From the NCBI GenBank assembly GCA_032718475.1, contig JAUCBJ010001278.1, positions 1 through 47,372 of the forward strand: DNA of 47,372 nt, given 5' to 3'. The translations under genes were made by a program, and so were the position numbers. The notes below the pieces were generated by a model. It saw only the letters and a program-made list of their open reading frames with translations, made no database searches and was not told the DNA's origin. How positions within the stretch are numbered: position 1 is the stretch's first letter; each line of letters starts with the position of its first letter. This stretch comes from Nemertoderma westbladi (Eukaryota > Xenacoelomorpha > Nemertodermatida > Nemertodermatidae). Shown here piece after piece: positions 21,874 through 31,850 of this stretch.

Positions 21874-23352
21874 TTAAACGCATTTGTAATTGTCACCAAT
21901 GTCTGCAGCAGGATCCGTAGTAGGGAACTTATCACCTCTCATAGAATCACCACTGTCATTGCCTTCAAGAAGGCACAGCCTCTGGATAGGGCGTTGGTAG
22001 TGGCCCTTTTTATAATTGTCACCAATGTCTGCAGCAGGATCTTGAGTAGGGAACTTGTCACCTCTCGTAGAGTCACCGCTGTCATTGCCTTCAAGAAGGC
22101 ACAGCCTCTGGATAGGGCGTTGGTAGTGGCCCTTTGCTGTTCGTATCGTCACAGTCCTCGCAAGTCCGTCTTTGCTCGGTTGTATTGCCACGACTCGCGC
22201 CACAGGCCAGTGGACGCGGTCTTTAAGGTCTTCTTTTACTAGTACCATGTCGCCAACTTCGACATTCCTGTAGGTGTTGTTCCACTTCCTCCTGGTCCGG
22301 AGGGTTATGAGGTACTCCTGGGCCCAGATTCTCCACCAATGCGCTGCCAACGCTTGGGCCTTCTTCCAATTTGTATGTCTCGCGATATCGTTGGGATCCG
22401 GAAACATTGTCTCTGGGAGAACATGAGTTTTAGGTCTTCCCAGTAGGTGGTTAGCAGTGAGGGACTCACCCGAGGCGTTTGCCATCCGGGTATTACGGCA
22501 GATTAGTCCATACTCTCCCATTAATGGTGTCAATGTTATCCACGTCATTATTATCATCAACAACATTACTAGCCACCAAAGCATGGGCGAGCACCAATGT
22601 CTGTCTTTGAACGTTGCCTGATCAAAAATGTTGATACAATATTGATCTTCCTCGGACGGATTCTCGTCCTTCTCGGCAAACTCTTGGGTCTCTAGATTAA
22701 AGTATTTGGTCAGCTCCTGCTGGGTTTTCTCAGTCTCAAGGAATAAATCCTCATCGAGGTCTGTAGCTGAGCAATAACCCACGGATGTTGCATTTTCTTT
22801 AATCTGACATTTAGGAAGGTATGTGTAGGTGTCAGTAGTCTCTTCCTTGATGCCGCAGAGGGTCCATCCCATTATTGTTCGTTCAGCGTAAAAGCCGTCA
22901 TCCTTCTTTATGGATCGGGCGACATCTCCGGTTGGTATGTGTAATTCCGGTGTATCAAGTCCGATCAGTAGGGTGATGCGGTTTACGTCCAACTGCGGAC
23001 ACCTCAGATCTACATCGTCTCGGTCCAATTGTATGAGGGGGGCGTACTCGGCTGATTGTCGGAACCGCACTCGGAGGTCTGTGTGTACCAAGGCGTTCTT
23101 GATGGTTAGCTTAACCGTTTCGTAGCCCTTCATTACTCCTTCCATCTGGAGTTGCACCTCCCCGGACTCTACCTCTCTGTTATCGGTGATGGTTTGTATG
23201 GGCCGTTTACAAGGTTCATATTCTAGGCCGAGTTGCTCGAGGAAATCCCGGTCGATGATGGTTCCGTCAGACCCGTTATCAAGGAACGCGAGCGTCGTCA
23301 GGGATTTGCCGACTCCTTGAATCCTTACTGGGATTACCTTTGCGAAGACCAT
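21874..23352 (-). pseudogene. BEL pol remnant: protease fused to integrase tail
   Basis: An open frame of 492 codons. Residues 1-170 are the aspartic protease, with active site DNGS (D25-S28, in place of the usual D-S/T-G) and a retained GLDTPELHIPTGD flap region. Residues up to about 260 are the linker that normally precedes reverse transcriptase (FKDRHWCSPMLWW). The sequence then jumps, across some 35 junction residues, to the last part of integrase: SLTANHLLGRPKTHVLPE, then WRIWAQEYLITLRTRRKW and DMVLVKED. Reverse transcriptase, RNase H and the DDE core are missing, so the protein cannot support transposition. A 42-residue tandem duplication closes the frame. Confidence 0.85.
21888..22139 (-). 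repeat. 126-bp tandem duplication at the 3' end of pol
   Basis: Two 126-bp units (21888-22013 and 22014-22139) in frame, each encoding 42 residues beginning KGHYQRPIQRLCLLEGND. The duplication includes the last residues of the integrase C-terminal domain and its acidic tail. The two units differ at about four residues. Confidence 0.85.
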
Positions 23353-23397
23353 ATAACGGCGATTTATAAGATTAATCGTGGCTGAAATATTTGTTAC

Positions 23398-26049
23398 TTA
23401 TGGTGTATCGGTGGAGATTTTAAACGGGTTGGTTTCTCTCCGTTGGGTTGTCCGGGTTCCTTTGAAAACGTGGTTCGTTTCTCCTCTTCGCTTGGCTTCG
23501 ATCCGAAAGGGGAGGGTAGTGAAGTCGAAGTTCGCGGGGATGTGGAGGAGCGTGTGATGACGTAGGTCGTTACAAACCGCACAACACGACCTTTGGTCGC
23601 AATCCCGAACGTAGTGACCTGTTCCAAGACACCGGAAGCATCCTCGGTGTTTCATAATTGCCTCGAAGCGTGGGACGAGTTCAGCAAACTGTAACTTTCC
23701 GCAGAATTCCAACTTATGTTTCTCTCCGCAGAAGAGACATATAGGGGAGGCTGTGGTGCCTTCCCTTTCGGGTGCCCAATTCGCTAGGTAGCATGCCCAT
23801 TCTTCTGCTAAGGTCGGTTCCTCGTAATCCTCGTCATCCGAGTCCTCAGCCATACTGACGGCCATCGCACTCACAGGAGTAGGGCGGAATCTTGGGTTTG
23901 GAGTGGGTGCCCTGCTCTGGTAATTGCTCTCCATTGCGTCCAACTTGGCGAGACTCTGTTTCGAGAACATCGAGTCATTCATGGCTTCGGAGATATCGTC
24001 CAGGAATGCCGACATTTCGAGGAAGCTGGGATCTCGATCTGGATGTCTGCGCCGGAGATCTACGCATTTATAGGCCCACTTACTTTGCAGCCATTCGGGG
24101 AACTTCTGGGCGATCTGTCGGAGTTTTTAGAATGTTGTTCACCTGGTCCTCCTTATTTAAGGGTTTCAGAGTGTAGTAGGCATCCTTCATGGAATCTGAG
24201 AATTCCTGGAGGTTCTGTGGGTCCCCTAGTGATCCTGCGTCTTGTATCAGTTTCTCTAGAGTTTTATTAATTATAGTCCCGGTATTTCCATATCTTTTGT
24301 CTAGAGTTTTCCATGCATCGTAGTATGCTTCATGAGAACCTCCCTCAAAACAAGCGATGATTCGGCGTGGTTTGTCACCCAGGTATTGCGATAAATATAC
24401 CAGTTTCTGTGCGTCGGCTATGTCCGTTGATCCAATCTGCGCAAAGAACCGTTTCTTGAATCTGAGGTAATCGACGGGATCTCCTTCGAAGGTGCGGATC
24501 TCCATCTTGGGCATGGAGAGGCGGTTTTCCAATGCCCGGATAATGCCGATGTTGTCCAAACTGGAGTGGTTCGGAGGGTTATAGTTATTGGCACTCTCTC
24601 CCATACTCGATGGATCAATGGTAGGTAGAGTTTTAATGATGACGCGACTACGGGTTTGTGGTGTGGATGTAAACGGGTTGTTGGATCGAGGAATGGCGTC
24701 CCATTCCGAGTCCCTTTCAGGCTCGTACTTGGGTACACTCGTTGCTGTGGGGTTGGATGGGAAATACGGTTCCTCATTTTTAAGTGTAACCGGTGGGGGA
24801 TGGAACACCGGTGCTTGTGCCGATAACGTAGACTGTATGGTAGGCGGGATCTCGGGTTTCGGAAGTTTCGCCGCTGTTGGTGTAAATGACTTCTCTAATT
24901 CCGGTACCGGGATTGGTTCATATTCCTGATCTATATCCCTTTCCCAGTCCTCGTAGAGTTGAATATCTCGTTCTATAAGTGCGGCTTCGTACTCCGCGAG
25001 TTTCGCGATATCCGCATTCTTTTTGTGTATGAGAATCGCTTGGGCCTCGGCGTGTTGTTTACGCATTTCAGCTTCCCATTTACGTTGTTCGATCTCTTGT
25101 TTGGCCTGCTCGTTCACGTTGTTTAGCCTCCTGTCTACGTTGTTCGGCCCGTCGTTCGTCCTCTCGTTCACGTCGTTCGGCTTCCTGTTTGGCCTCTCGT
25201 TCATGTCGCTCGGCTTCCTGTTTGGCCTCTCGTTCACGTTGTTCGGCTTCCTGTTTGGCCTCTCGTTCACGTCGTTCGGCTTCCTGTTTGGCCTCTCGTT
25301 CACGTTGTTCGGCTTCCTGTCTATGTTGTTCGGCCCGTCGTTCGTCCTCTCGTTCACGTTGTTCAGCCTCCTGTCTATGTTGTTTGGCCCGCCGTTCGAC
25401 CTCTTGTTCGGCCTCCCGTTTTTGCATTTCGGCGGCTAATATGTCTTGCTCGGTTTGCAGTTGAACGTACTCATCTTCCATCTGGGCTTTGAGGGCTAAT
25501 GCCTTCTGTTCTCGTAGCTGATCTCGGAGTGGCGGCCCCCCTTGAGAACTGCGCGCTGAGCCGGATATCTCGCTCCTAGCGCTGGAGCGCTGGTGTCTTG
25601 AGGACCCCGTTCTCTTTCGATGAATTGTGGTCCTGGTGTTGGAGGTTCGCACCGATTCTGCGATTCCGATTGTAGTACTGTTCTTCGTAGCCTCTCACGA
25701 GGCTAAGGGTCCTCCGGTGTTGTTTGCGGAATTCGTCTAGGCGTGCAACGTGTTCTTCCAATTTGGGATAATTTACCTGGTCGGTGGCGGGGATGAGTTC
25801 TTGGTACGCCTGTATCATTCTCTCATATCTTTGTAATATAGTTCGGATGCTCTGAAGCTGAGTTTGTATTTCGTTGAGGGGGGTTTCGACTCCCTTGAGT
25901 TGTTTCTCTATACGTTGATACGCTCGAGTGACTCCGCCTTTGAGAGCACCTAGTCCACGAGCCATGTTCTTGATGTTCGGTACCTTGTCGGTTTCCGAGT
26001 CTGTGTGGTGATCCATCTCATCGGTATCTGATACGTTATTTGTCGTCAT
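23398..26049 (-). pseudogene. BEL/Pao gag, frameshifted
   Basis: The gag begins MTTNNVSDTDEMDHHTDSE at 26049, runs through coiled-coil sequence (residues about 30-150) and shifts frame near 25600. A long E/R/K/Q coiled coil built of 33-bp repeats (25115-25400) follows. The frame shifts again near 25115, continues through MEIRTFEGDPVDYLRFKKRF (the conserved BEL gag core), and shifts again near 24135. It ends with zinc-knuckle sequence (CLFCGEKHKLEFC; CFRCLGTGHYVRDC; CCAVCNDLRHHTLLH). A TAA at 23400-23398 separates gag from protease in the same frame. It would form the particle and bind RNA, but three frameshifts make it non-functional as read here. Confidence 0.85.
25115..25400 (-). repeat. 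33-bp tandem repeat in gag coiled coil
   Basis: About eight 33-bp units of the type cgttcggcttcctgtttgg/cctctcgttcacgt (plus strand). In the gag frame each encodes 11 residues of the type EREAKQEAERR. Two longer variant units contain EDERRAEQ. All frames stay open through the array, which explains the long shadow ORFs here. The array is a likely site of unequal exchange or frame slippage. Confidence 0.85.
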
Positions 26050-26237
26050 TGTAGCGCCTCGTCAATGGCTAGATATGCGATGTCGTAAAATAGTTCCTCG
26101 TAGGTATTGTACTCAGCCTGGACCACCCGAACGGTAATCCTGAATCGTCCGACGTTCGTTCCTTGTACTTCAACCTCGACGTGCCAGATTCCTGGCTCAA
26201 CTTGGATTATATCAATGGGTGTGATCGATACTTCCAT
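26046..26237 (-). CDS. Small leader ORF 2 of the BEL element (63 aa)
   Basis: Reads MEVSITPIDIIQVEPGIWHV and ends IAYLAIDEALQ. It overlaps the upstream ORF by 31 nt. Its TGA overlaps the gag ATG as ATGA (26049-26046), so termination and re-initiation at gag is possible. The sequence alternates beta-strand-like stretches (WHVEVEVQGTNVGRFRITVRV). No known domain is recognised. It may instead be a degraded N-terminal extension of gag. Confidence 0.45.
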   Translation of the reverse strand: MEVSITPIDIIQVEPGIWHVEVEVQGTNVGRFRITVRVVQAEYNTYEELFYDIAYLAIDEALQ

Positions 26238-26470
26238 TCCCTGTTAACAACTCTCCAAATATGTGATCTGCCGACTACGAGTTGGTTAGATCGAGTTTGT
26301 TGATTAATTAAACCACGACTTAGTCTTAACTCAAATACCAGAGTTTCCTCGTAGTGGGTGCTAGCAAGCACGTAGAGAGTTTTGAAGAGTATTGTAGGAT
26401 TCTCAACTTCCACCAGTTGAAGTTGGCCGCGTTTTATTCTCAATTTTGACACCCTGTCAAAATTGACCAA
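26207..26470 (-). CDS. Small leader ORF 1 of the BEL element (87 aa)
   Basis: Starts 18 nt after the 5' LTR: MVNFDRVSKLRIKRGQLQLV. It ends VVNREWKYRSHPLI, overlapping the next ORF. It would be the first ORF on the retrotransposon RNA. Its start lies on the hairpin at 26441-26465. I know no BEL protein like it, and coding status is unproven. Confidence 0.4.
   Translation of the reverse strand: MVNFDRVSKLRIKRGQLQLVEVENPTILFKTLYVLASTHYEETLVFELRLSRGLINQQTRSNQLVVGRSHIWRVVNREWKYRSHPLI
26441..26465 (-). other. Perfect hairpin just after the 5' LTR
   Basis: caattttgac and gtcaaaattg form 10-bp perfect arms around a 5-nt loop. It lies 22 nt downstream of the 5' LTR on the transcript strand, where primer-binding and packaging or dimer signals lie in LTR elements. 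A partial third copy of the arm (ctcaattttg) lies at 26477-26486. I could not identify a tRNA-matching primer-binding site. Confidence 0.6.
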
Positions 26471-26487
26471 ATTATTCTCAATTTTGT

Positions 26488-27428
26488 TGCCGTTATCCCG
26501 ACACCAGGGGGGAAAAACGCCGATGCTGGAGGCGGGGCTTTACAGACCACGGAGTCCCGGCCAGTCACCGGATATTGATTGTGGAGAAGGAGGAATTTCT
26601 TAGATGCAGGATTGCGGTTGAGAAAAAGCTGCATTGGTTGGATATATCCTTTAATGTAGTTAATCCTGTTACAATCCCGATTGAGAATAATTTTGGGCTT
26701 CCCCAGTCCTTTGTCTTTCGACCCCGTCGCGTGTCCGTCCCACCCCTCACGAACCCCGAAGGGAAAGATCATCGAGAACCAGTACGGCTTGGCTAAGGGG
26801 TCTGTCGTCGGTTCCCGTCGCAAATCCCTGGTACAAGCAGCCGGCGTTCCGATGTCCTTTTCAGGCTCGTAATAACTGCTGTTGACCAGAGACCGCTAAG
26901 GGCAGTCCTCGTCAAACCCTTCCTCAGTAAGTCGGCCGCCCTTTCGCGTGTCCGTCCCACCCCTCGCGAACCCCGAAGGGATCGGTCATCGAGAACCAGT
27001 ACGGCTTGGCTAAGGGGGCTGTCGTTTCCCGTCGCAAATCCCTGACGCAAGCAGCCGGCGTTCCAATGTCCTTTTCAGGCTCGTAATAACTGCTGTTGGC
27101 CAGGGACCGCTAAGGGCAGTCCTTGTCCTTTAGGCCTGGCGCGTTACCAAATCCACCTCTACAGGCAGCAGGAAGTTGGCCAGGGCCTAATAGTAATCAG
27201 GCTAACCTGAATACTGCTTGAATTTTCCATCCCCCCTGGCCCTTATAAACATGAAATTAGTCCCATACCCTGTAAGTCGCCCCAAAGTTCGCCCATAAAT
27301 CGCCCCCAGTTTATAGAATGTGCCCAAAACCCATGGTCCCGCACCCAGTAATAATATCGGAATAATCATTTTTAATAAATACAAAAAATATTCAACTCGC
27401 GTTATGAAAAGTTGAAATACCGCGAACA
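26488..27428 (-). repeat. 5' LTR of the BEL/Pao element
   Basis: 941 bp, TG...CA on the minus strand. It matches the 3' LTR almost base for base except for a 546-bp deletion at the gggcttcccc|agtccttt junction (about 26705). This is the promoter-bearing LTR for the minus-strand transcript. Position 27429 onward resumes LINE B (gtatgaccttgtc). Confidence 0.85.
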
Positions 27429-29369
27429 GTATGACCTTGTCTTTACTTCTGCAGCAGTGCCCAATGAATCTCAATCTGCGTTCACGGTGGGTGGTTGATA
27501 CAGGTGGTATTGTACCATAAAGCTCGGCGTTTGTCATGTGTTGTCTCCAGCTGATGTTTAGGGATGCCCTTAGTAGTCTTGTGTAGCAACCATCAATTCG
27601 TTGTTCAAGTGATTTAGTCAGTGTCCAGGTCTCACCCCCGTATAAAAATACACTTTCCAATGTGGCTCGAAAGAACTTAGTCTTCAGGTGCCTGGAGAGA
27701 TCTGATTTCCAGATGGTATCCATTTTTAATAGAGCTACACAAGCCTTTGCTTTCCTAACTTCTATGTCCTTTTTGCTACTCTCTATCCATGATGCAATGT
27801 ACTGGAAGTCGTCGACCTTCCTTAGTTGATTATTATCAATGGTTGTCAAGTTTCCATCAACATTAAAGGTCATGAATTCGGTCTTGGTAGCATTTACATG
27901 CAATCCAACCTCCTTAGCAGCCCTCTCCACTTTATTTAGTAGAAGCTGTGCATCTGCTAGCGTATTAGAGAGCAGGGCGATGTCATCCGTAAAGTCGGTG
28001 TCTGTGACTGTAGTTGCCGGATATCTCTACTACTTCTGCGTTCTTGAAGTGTGAATCCCAGATCTTCACCCTTTGAGGCCGTCCCCATTGTACGCAATGA
28101 TGACATTACAATTGACGCAGTACAATTGACGCAAGGTGACGCATTACAATTACAAATAGTAATGGTGATGTAATAGTAATGTCACCTTGCAGTACGCCAG
28201 CAGGATTGAGAAAAACTCAGATTCACCATCTGGTGAGAGTAACTGTGCTTCTGTGTCACAATATAACAATCCAATGCCAGCAACAATTACTTCTGGTATT
28301 CCATAAGCTCTTAGGATTTCAAGCATTTTACCTCGGATGGAGTCGAATGCCTTCTTGAAGTCCACAAAAGTCATGTCTGCGAGGAGATTCTATGACTTAA
28401 TTCCTTCAATCAGTCGCCGTAGTGCAAGTATCTGAGCTAATGTTGATCAACTTGGTCGAAATCCGTTTTGGCTCTTACGCAGTAGTTTCTCTATGTAAGG
28501 CCTCATCCTACAGTATATAGAATCATTTTATTGTATATTTTGGCAGCTACCACAAGCAGACAGATCCTACGATAGTTTGTTGGTATACCGACCGAGGTCT
28601 CCTTTCTTGGGAAGAGGCTTTAGTTGACCTTTACTCCAAATTGGTGGTTGCTTTTCCCCTTTTAACATCCGGTTGCAAACATTCAGTAATGGTCTGTTTA
28701 GCACTCCTGTTTTCCATACCTCCGCTGGGATTTCATCTAATCCACTCGCTTTATTATTGGACATGCTTTAAATGCTTCTTTGGAGTTAGGCAGGTGTGAA
28801 GTCTCCTGTTTCTATAGGTAGTGTCTTGTCATATATTTTCCTTGTAGGGCTGACCTCGATGTTTGGTGGCTGTCCAAGCAAGTTGCTGAAGTGATTTTTC
28901 CACTTCCCAACACGTTCTTCAGGACTGTCGGCTTTGAGGCGCCCCTTTGCACAACTTTTCCGACCAGATACCTCATTTACAGTTTACCAGGTAAGTCTTG
29001 ATTGTTGCTGTATGTGAGCAGTTGTAATTGCTTCAATTTTATTCTGTATGTACTTTTCCTGGCTGATGTTGTAGGCCAATTTAAGATCGTCCTTAGCTTT
29101 CTCAACCTTGTTAATGTTTTCAGTTGTTCGGTTTTTACTTTGTAGGCTATCTTAAGATCTTCTCTCTTACAACTAACCTCAGAGTTTTACCATGACACAT
29201 ACTGTTTTCGTTTGGGTGTCTGTGGGATATGCCTCTTAGCTGATTCCTTGTGGGCTTTTATTGTATTCTGGTATATTGAATCGGTGGAATATATTGAATC
29301 CATTGACTGGAGTGCTTCAAAGCGGTTTTGAACTTCTACTGTGTAAGCATCCTTTACCATTTACCTTTA
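27429..29369 (-). mobile_element. LINE B, main part (reverse transcriptase)
   Basis: A minus-strand LINE, 5' truncated at 29369, continuing at 13818-14010. In order: an inter-domain region (29370-28780, broken); the start of reverse transcriptase (28764-28567, NNKASGLDEIPAEVWKTGVL); a palm segment with FVDFKKAFDSIRGKMLEI (28374-28150); and the thumb and C-terminal part (27930-27430, HVNATKTEFMTFNVDG, then FLYGGETWTLTKSLEQR). The catalytic FxDD box would fall near 28000, where the frame is disturbed. The element is inactive. Target duplication attcccatgta (13807-13817 and 29370-29380). An RTE-like relationship is likely from the style and the (TAG)n tail but is not proven. Confidence 0.85.
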
Positions 29370-31850
29370 ATTCCCATGTAGATAATGAAATGTTCTATAA
29401 AGTACCAATTTATATATCTTTATTCCCATGTAGATAATGAAATGTTCTAGAAAGTACCAATTTAATTTATATATCTTTATTCCCATGTAGATAATGAAAT
29501 TTTCTATAAAGTACCAATTTATATATCTTTATTCCCATGTAGATAATGAAATGTTCTAGAAAGTACCAATTTATATATCTTTATTCCCATGTTGATAATG
29601 ATATGTTCTAGAAAGTACCAATTTATATATCTTTATTCCCATGTAGATAATGAAATGTTCTAGAAAGTACCAATTTAATTTATATATCTTTATTCCCATG
29701 TAGATAATGAAATTTTCTATAAAGTACCAATTTATATATCTTTATTCCCATGTAGATAATGAAATGTTCTAGAAAGTACCAATTTATATATCTTTATTCT
29801 CATGTTGATAATGAAATGTTCTATAAAGTACCAATTTATATATCTTTATTCCCATGTTGATAATGAAATGTTCTATAAAGTACCAATTTATATATCTTTA
29901 TTCCCATGTAGATAATGAAATGTTCTAGAAAGTACCAATTTAATTTATATATCTTTATTCCCATGTAGATAATGAAATTTTCTATAAAGTACCAATTTAT
30001 ATATCTTTATTCCCATGTAGATAATGAAATGTTCTAGAAAGTACCAATTTATATATCTTTATTCCCATGTTGATAATGATATGTTCTAGAAAGTACCAAT
30101 TTATATATCTTTATTCCCATGTAGATAATGAAATGTTCTAGAAAGTACCAATTTAATTTATATATCTTTATTCCCATGTAGATAATGAAATTTTCTATAA
30201 AGTACCAATTTATATATCTTTATTCCCATGTAGATAATGAAATGTTCTAGAAAGTACCAATTTATATATCTTTATTCTCATGTTGATAATGAAATGTTCT
30301 ATAAAGTACCAATTTATATATCTTTATTCCCATGTTGATAATGATATGTTCTAGAAAGTACCAATTTATATATCTTTATTCCCATGTAGATAATGAAATG
30401 TTCTAGAAAGTACCAATTTAATTTATATATCTTTATTCCCATGTAGATAATGAAATTTTCTATAAAGTACCAATTTATATATCTTTATTCCCATGTAGAT
30501 AATGAAATGTTCTATAAAGTACCAATTTATATATCTTTATTCCCATGTAGGTAATGAAATGTTCTATAAAGTACCAATTTAAATTTCTTTATTCCCATGT
30601 TGATAATGAAATGTTCTATAAAGTACCAATATATATATATCTTTATTCCCATGTAGATAATGAAATGTTCTATAAAGTACCAATTTAAATTTCTTTATTC
30701 CCATGTAGTCATGTAGATAATGAAATGTTCTATAAAGTACCAATTTATATATCTTGTATTATTCCTATGTAGATAATGAAATGTTCTAGAAAGTACCAAT
30801 TTATATCTTTATTCCCCCACCTGTAGATAATTAAATGTTCTACTATAAAGTACCAATATATATATTTTTATTATTCCCATGTAGATAATAAAATGTTCTA
30901 GAAAGTACCAATTTATATATCTTTATTCCCATGTAGATAATGAAATGTTCTAGAAAGTACCAATTTATATATCTTTATTCCCATGTAGATAATGAAATGT
31001 TCTAGAAAGTACCAATTTATATATCTTTATTCCCATGTAGTCATGTAGATAATGAAATGTTCTTTAAAGTACCAATTTATATATCTTTATTCCCATGTAG
31101 GTAGATAATTAAATATTCTAGAAAGTACCAATTTACATCTTTATTCCCCCATCTGTAGATAAGGAAATGTTCTAGAAAGTACCAATTTATATTTCTTTAT
31201 TCCCATGTAGATAATGAAATGTTCTAGAAAGTACCAATTTATATATATATCTTTATTCCCATGTAGATAATGAAATGTTCTATAAAGTACCAATATATAT
31301 ATCTTTATTCCCATGTAGATAATGAAATGTTCTATAAAGTACCAATTATATATCTTTATTCCCATGTTGATAATGAAATGTTCTATAAAGTACCAATATA
31401 TATATCTTTAGTCCCATGTAGATAATGAAATGTTCTATATAAAGTACCATTTTATATATATATCTTTATTCCCATGTTGATAATGAAATGTTCTATAAAG
31501 TACCAATATATATATCTTTAGTCCCATGTAGATAATGAAATGTTCTAGAAAGTACCAATTTATATATATATCTTTATTCCCATGTTGATAATGAAATGTT
31601 CTATAAAGTACCAATATATATATCTTTATTCCCATGTTGATAATGAAATGTTCTATAAAGTACCAATATATATATCTTTAGTCCCATGTAGATAATGAAA
31701 TGTTCTATAAAGTACCAATTATATATCTTTATTCCCATGTTGATAATGAAATGTTCTATAAAGTACCAATATATATATATGTATTCCCATGTTGATAATG
31801 AAATGTTCTATAAAGTACCAATTTATATACCTTTATTCCCCCTCCTGTAG
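29370..31850 (+). repeat. Minisatellite of ~49 units matching the ABRACL 3' splice site
   Basis: Tandem units of about 48-56 bp. Each reads atatctttattcccatgtag, then ataatgaaatg, then ttctataaagtaccaattta (variants ttctagaaag and tgttgat). A longer unit with an extra taattt begins near 29461, 29672, 29939, 30151 and 30418. This gives a higher-order period of about 478 bp (211+267). The last unit, tatacctttattccccctcctgtag followed by ataatgatgg, is the functional acceptor of ABRACL exon 2. The array thus ends flush with the exon and each unit looks like a copy of that junction. Confidence 0.9.

Larger units (their letters stand above)
16373..27428 (-). mobile_element. BEL/Pao LTR retrotransposon, non-autonomous
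   Basis: A complete LTR-to-LTR element on the minus strand. In transcription order it has: 5' LTR 26488-27428; leader ORFs 26207-26470 and 26046-26237; gag 23398-26049; protease and fused integrase tail 21874-23352; repeat-rich spacer 20635-21870; ORFs of 219 and 666 codons at 20634-18024; polypurine tract; and 3' LTR 16373-17859. The gag style with zinc knuckles, the DNGS protease and the integrase C-terminus with LTANHLLGRP place it in BEL/Pao. Reverse transcriptase, RNase H and the integrase core are deleted. By eye the LTRs differ at only about ten positions outside a length difference, so the insertion is recent. Confidence 0.88.
6680..31850 (+). other. ABRACL: ABRACL intron 1 (25,171 bp)
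   Basis: The intron has a gtaagt donor at 6680 and a cctcctgtag acceptor ending at 31850. It contains several LINE copies, three hAT-type elements, a complete BEL/Pao element and a minisatellite that abuts the acceptor. The large transposon ORFs on the minus strand (18024-26470) are antisense to the host gene. No additional host exon is visible inside: the two flanking exons already cover the whole Costars domain without a gap. Confidence 0.85.

Noticed and set aside
31141-31635. Open frames reading HGNKDIYINWYFLEH-type repeats
   Set aside because: These are translations of the minisatellite on the wrong strand, with no start context or domain.
29370-31850. Regular ~50-bp repeats resembling a CRISPR array
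   Set aside because: The whole unit repeats with no unique spacers, the context is an animal intron, and there are no cas genes. It is a minisatellite.
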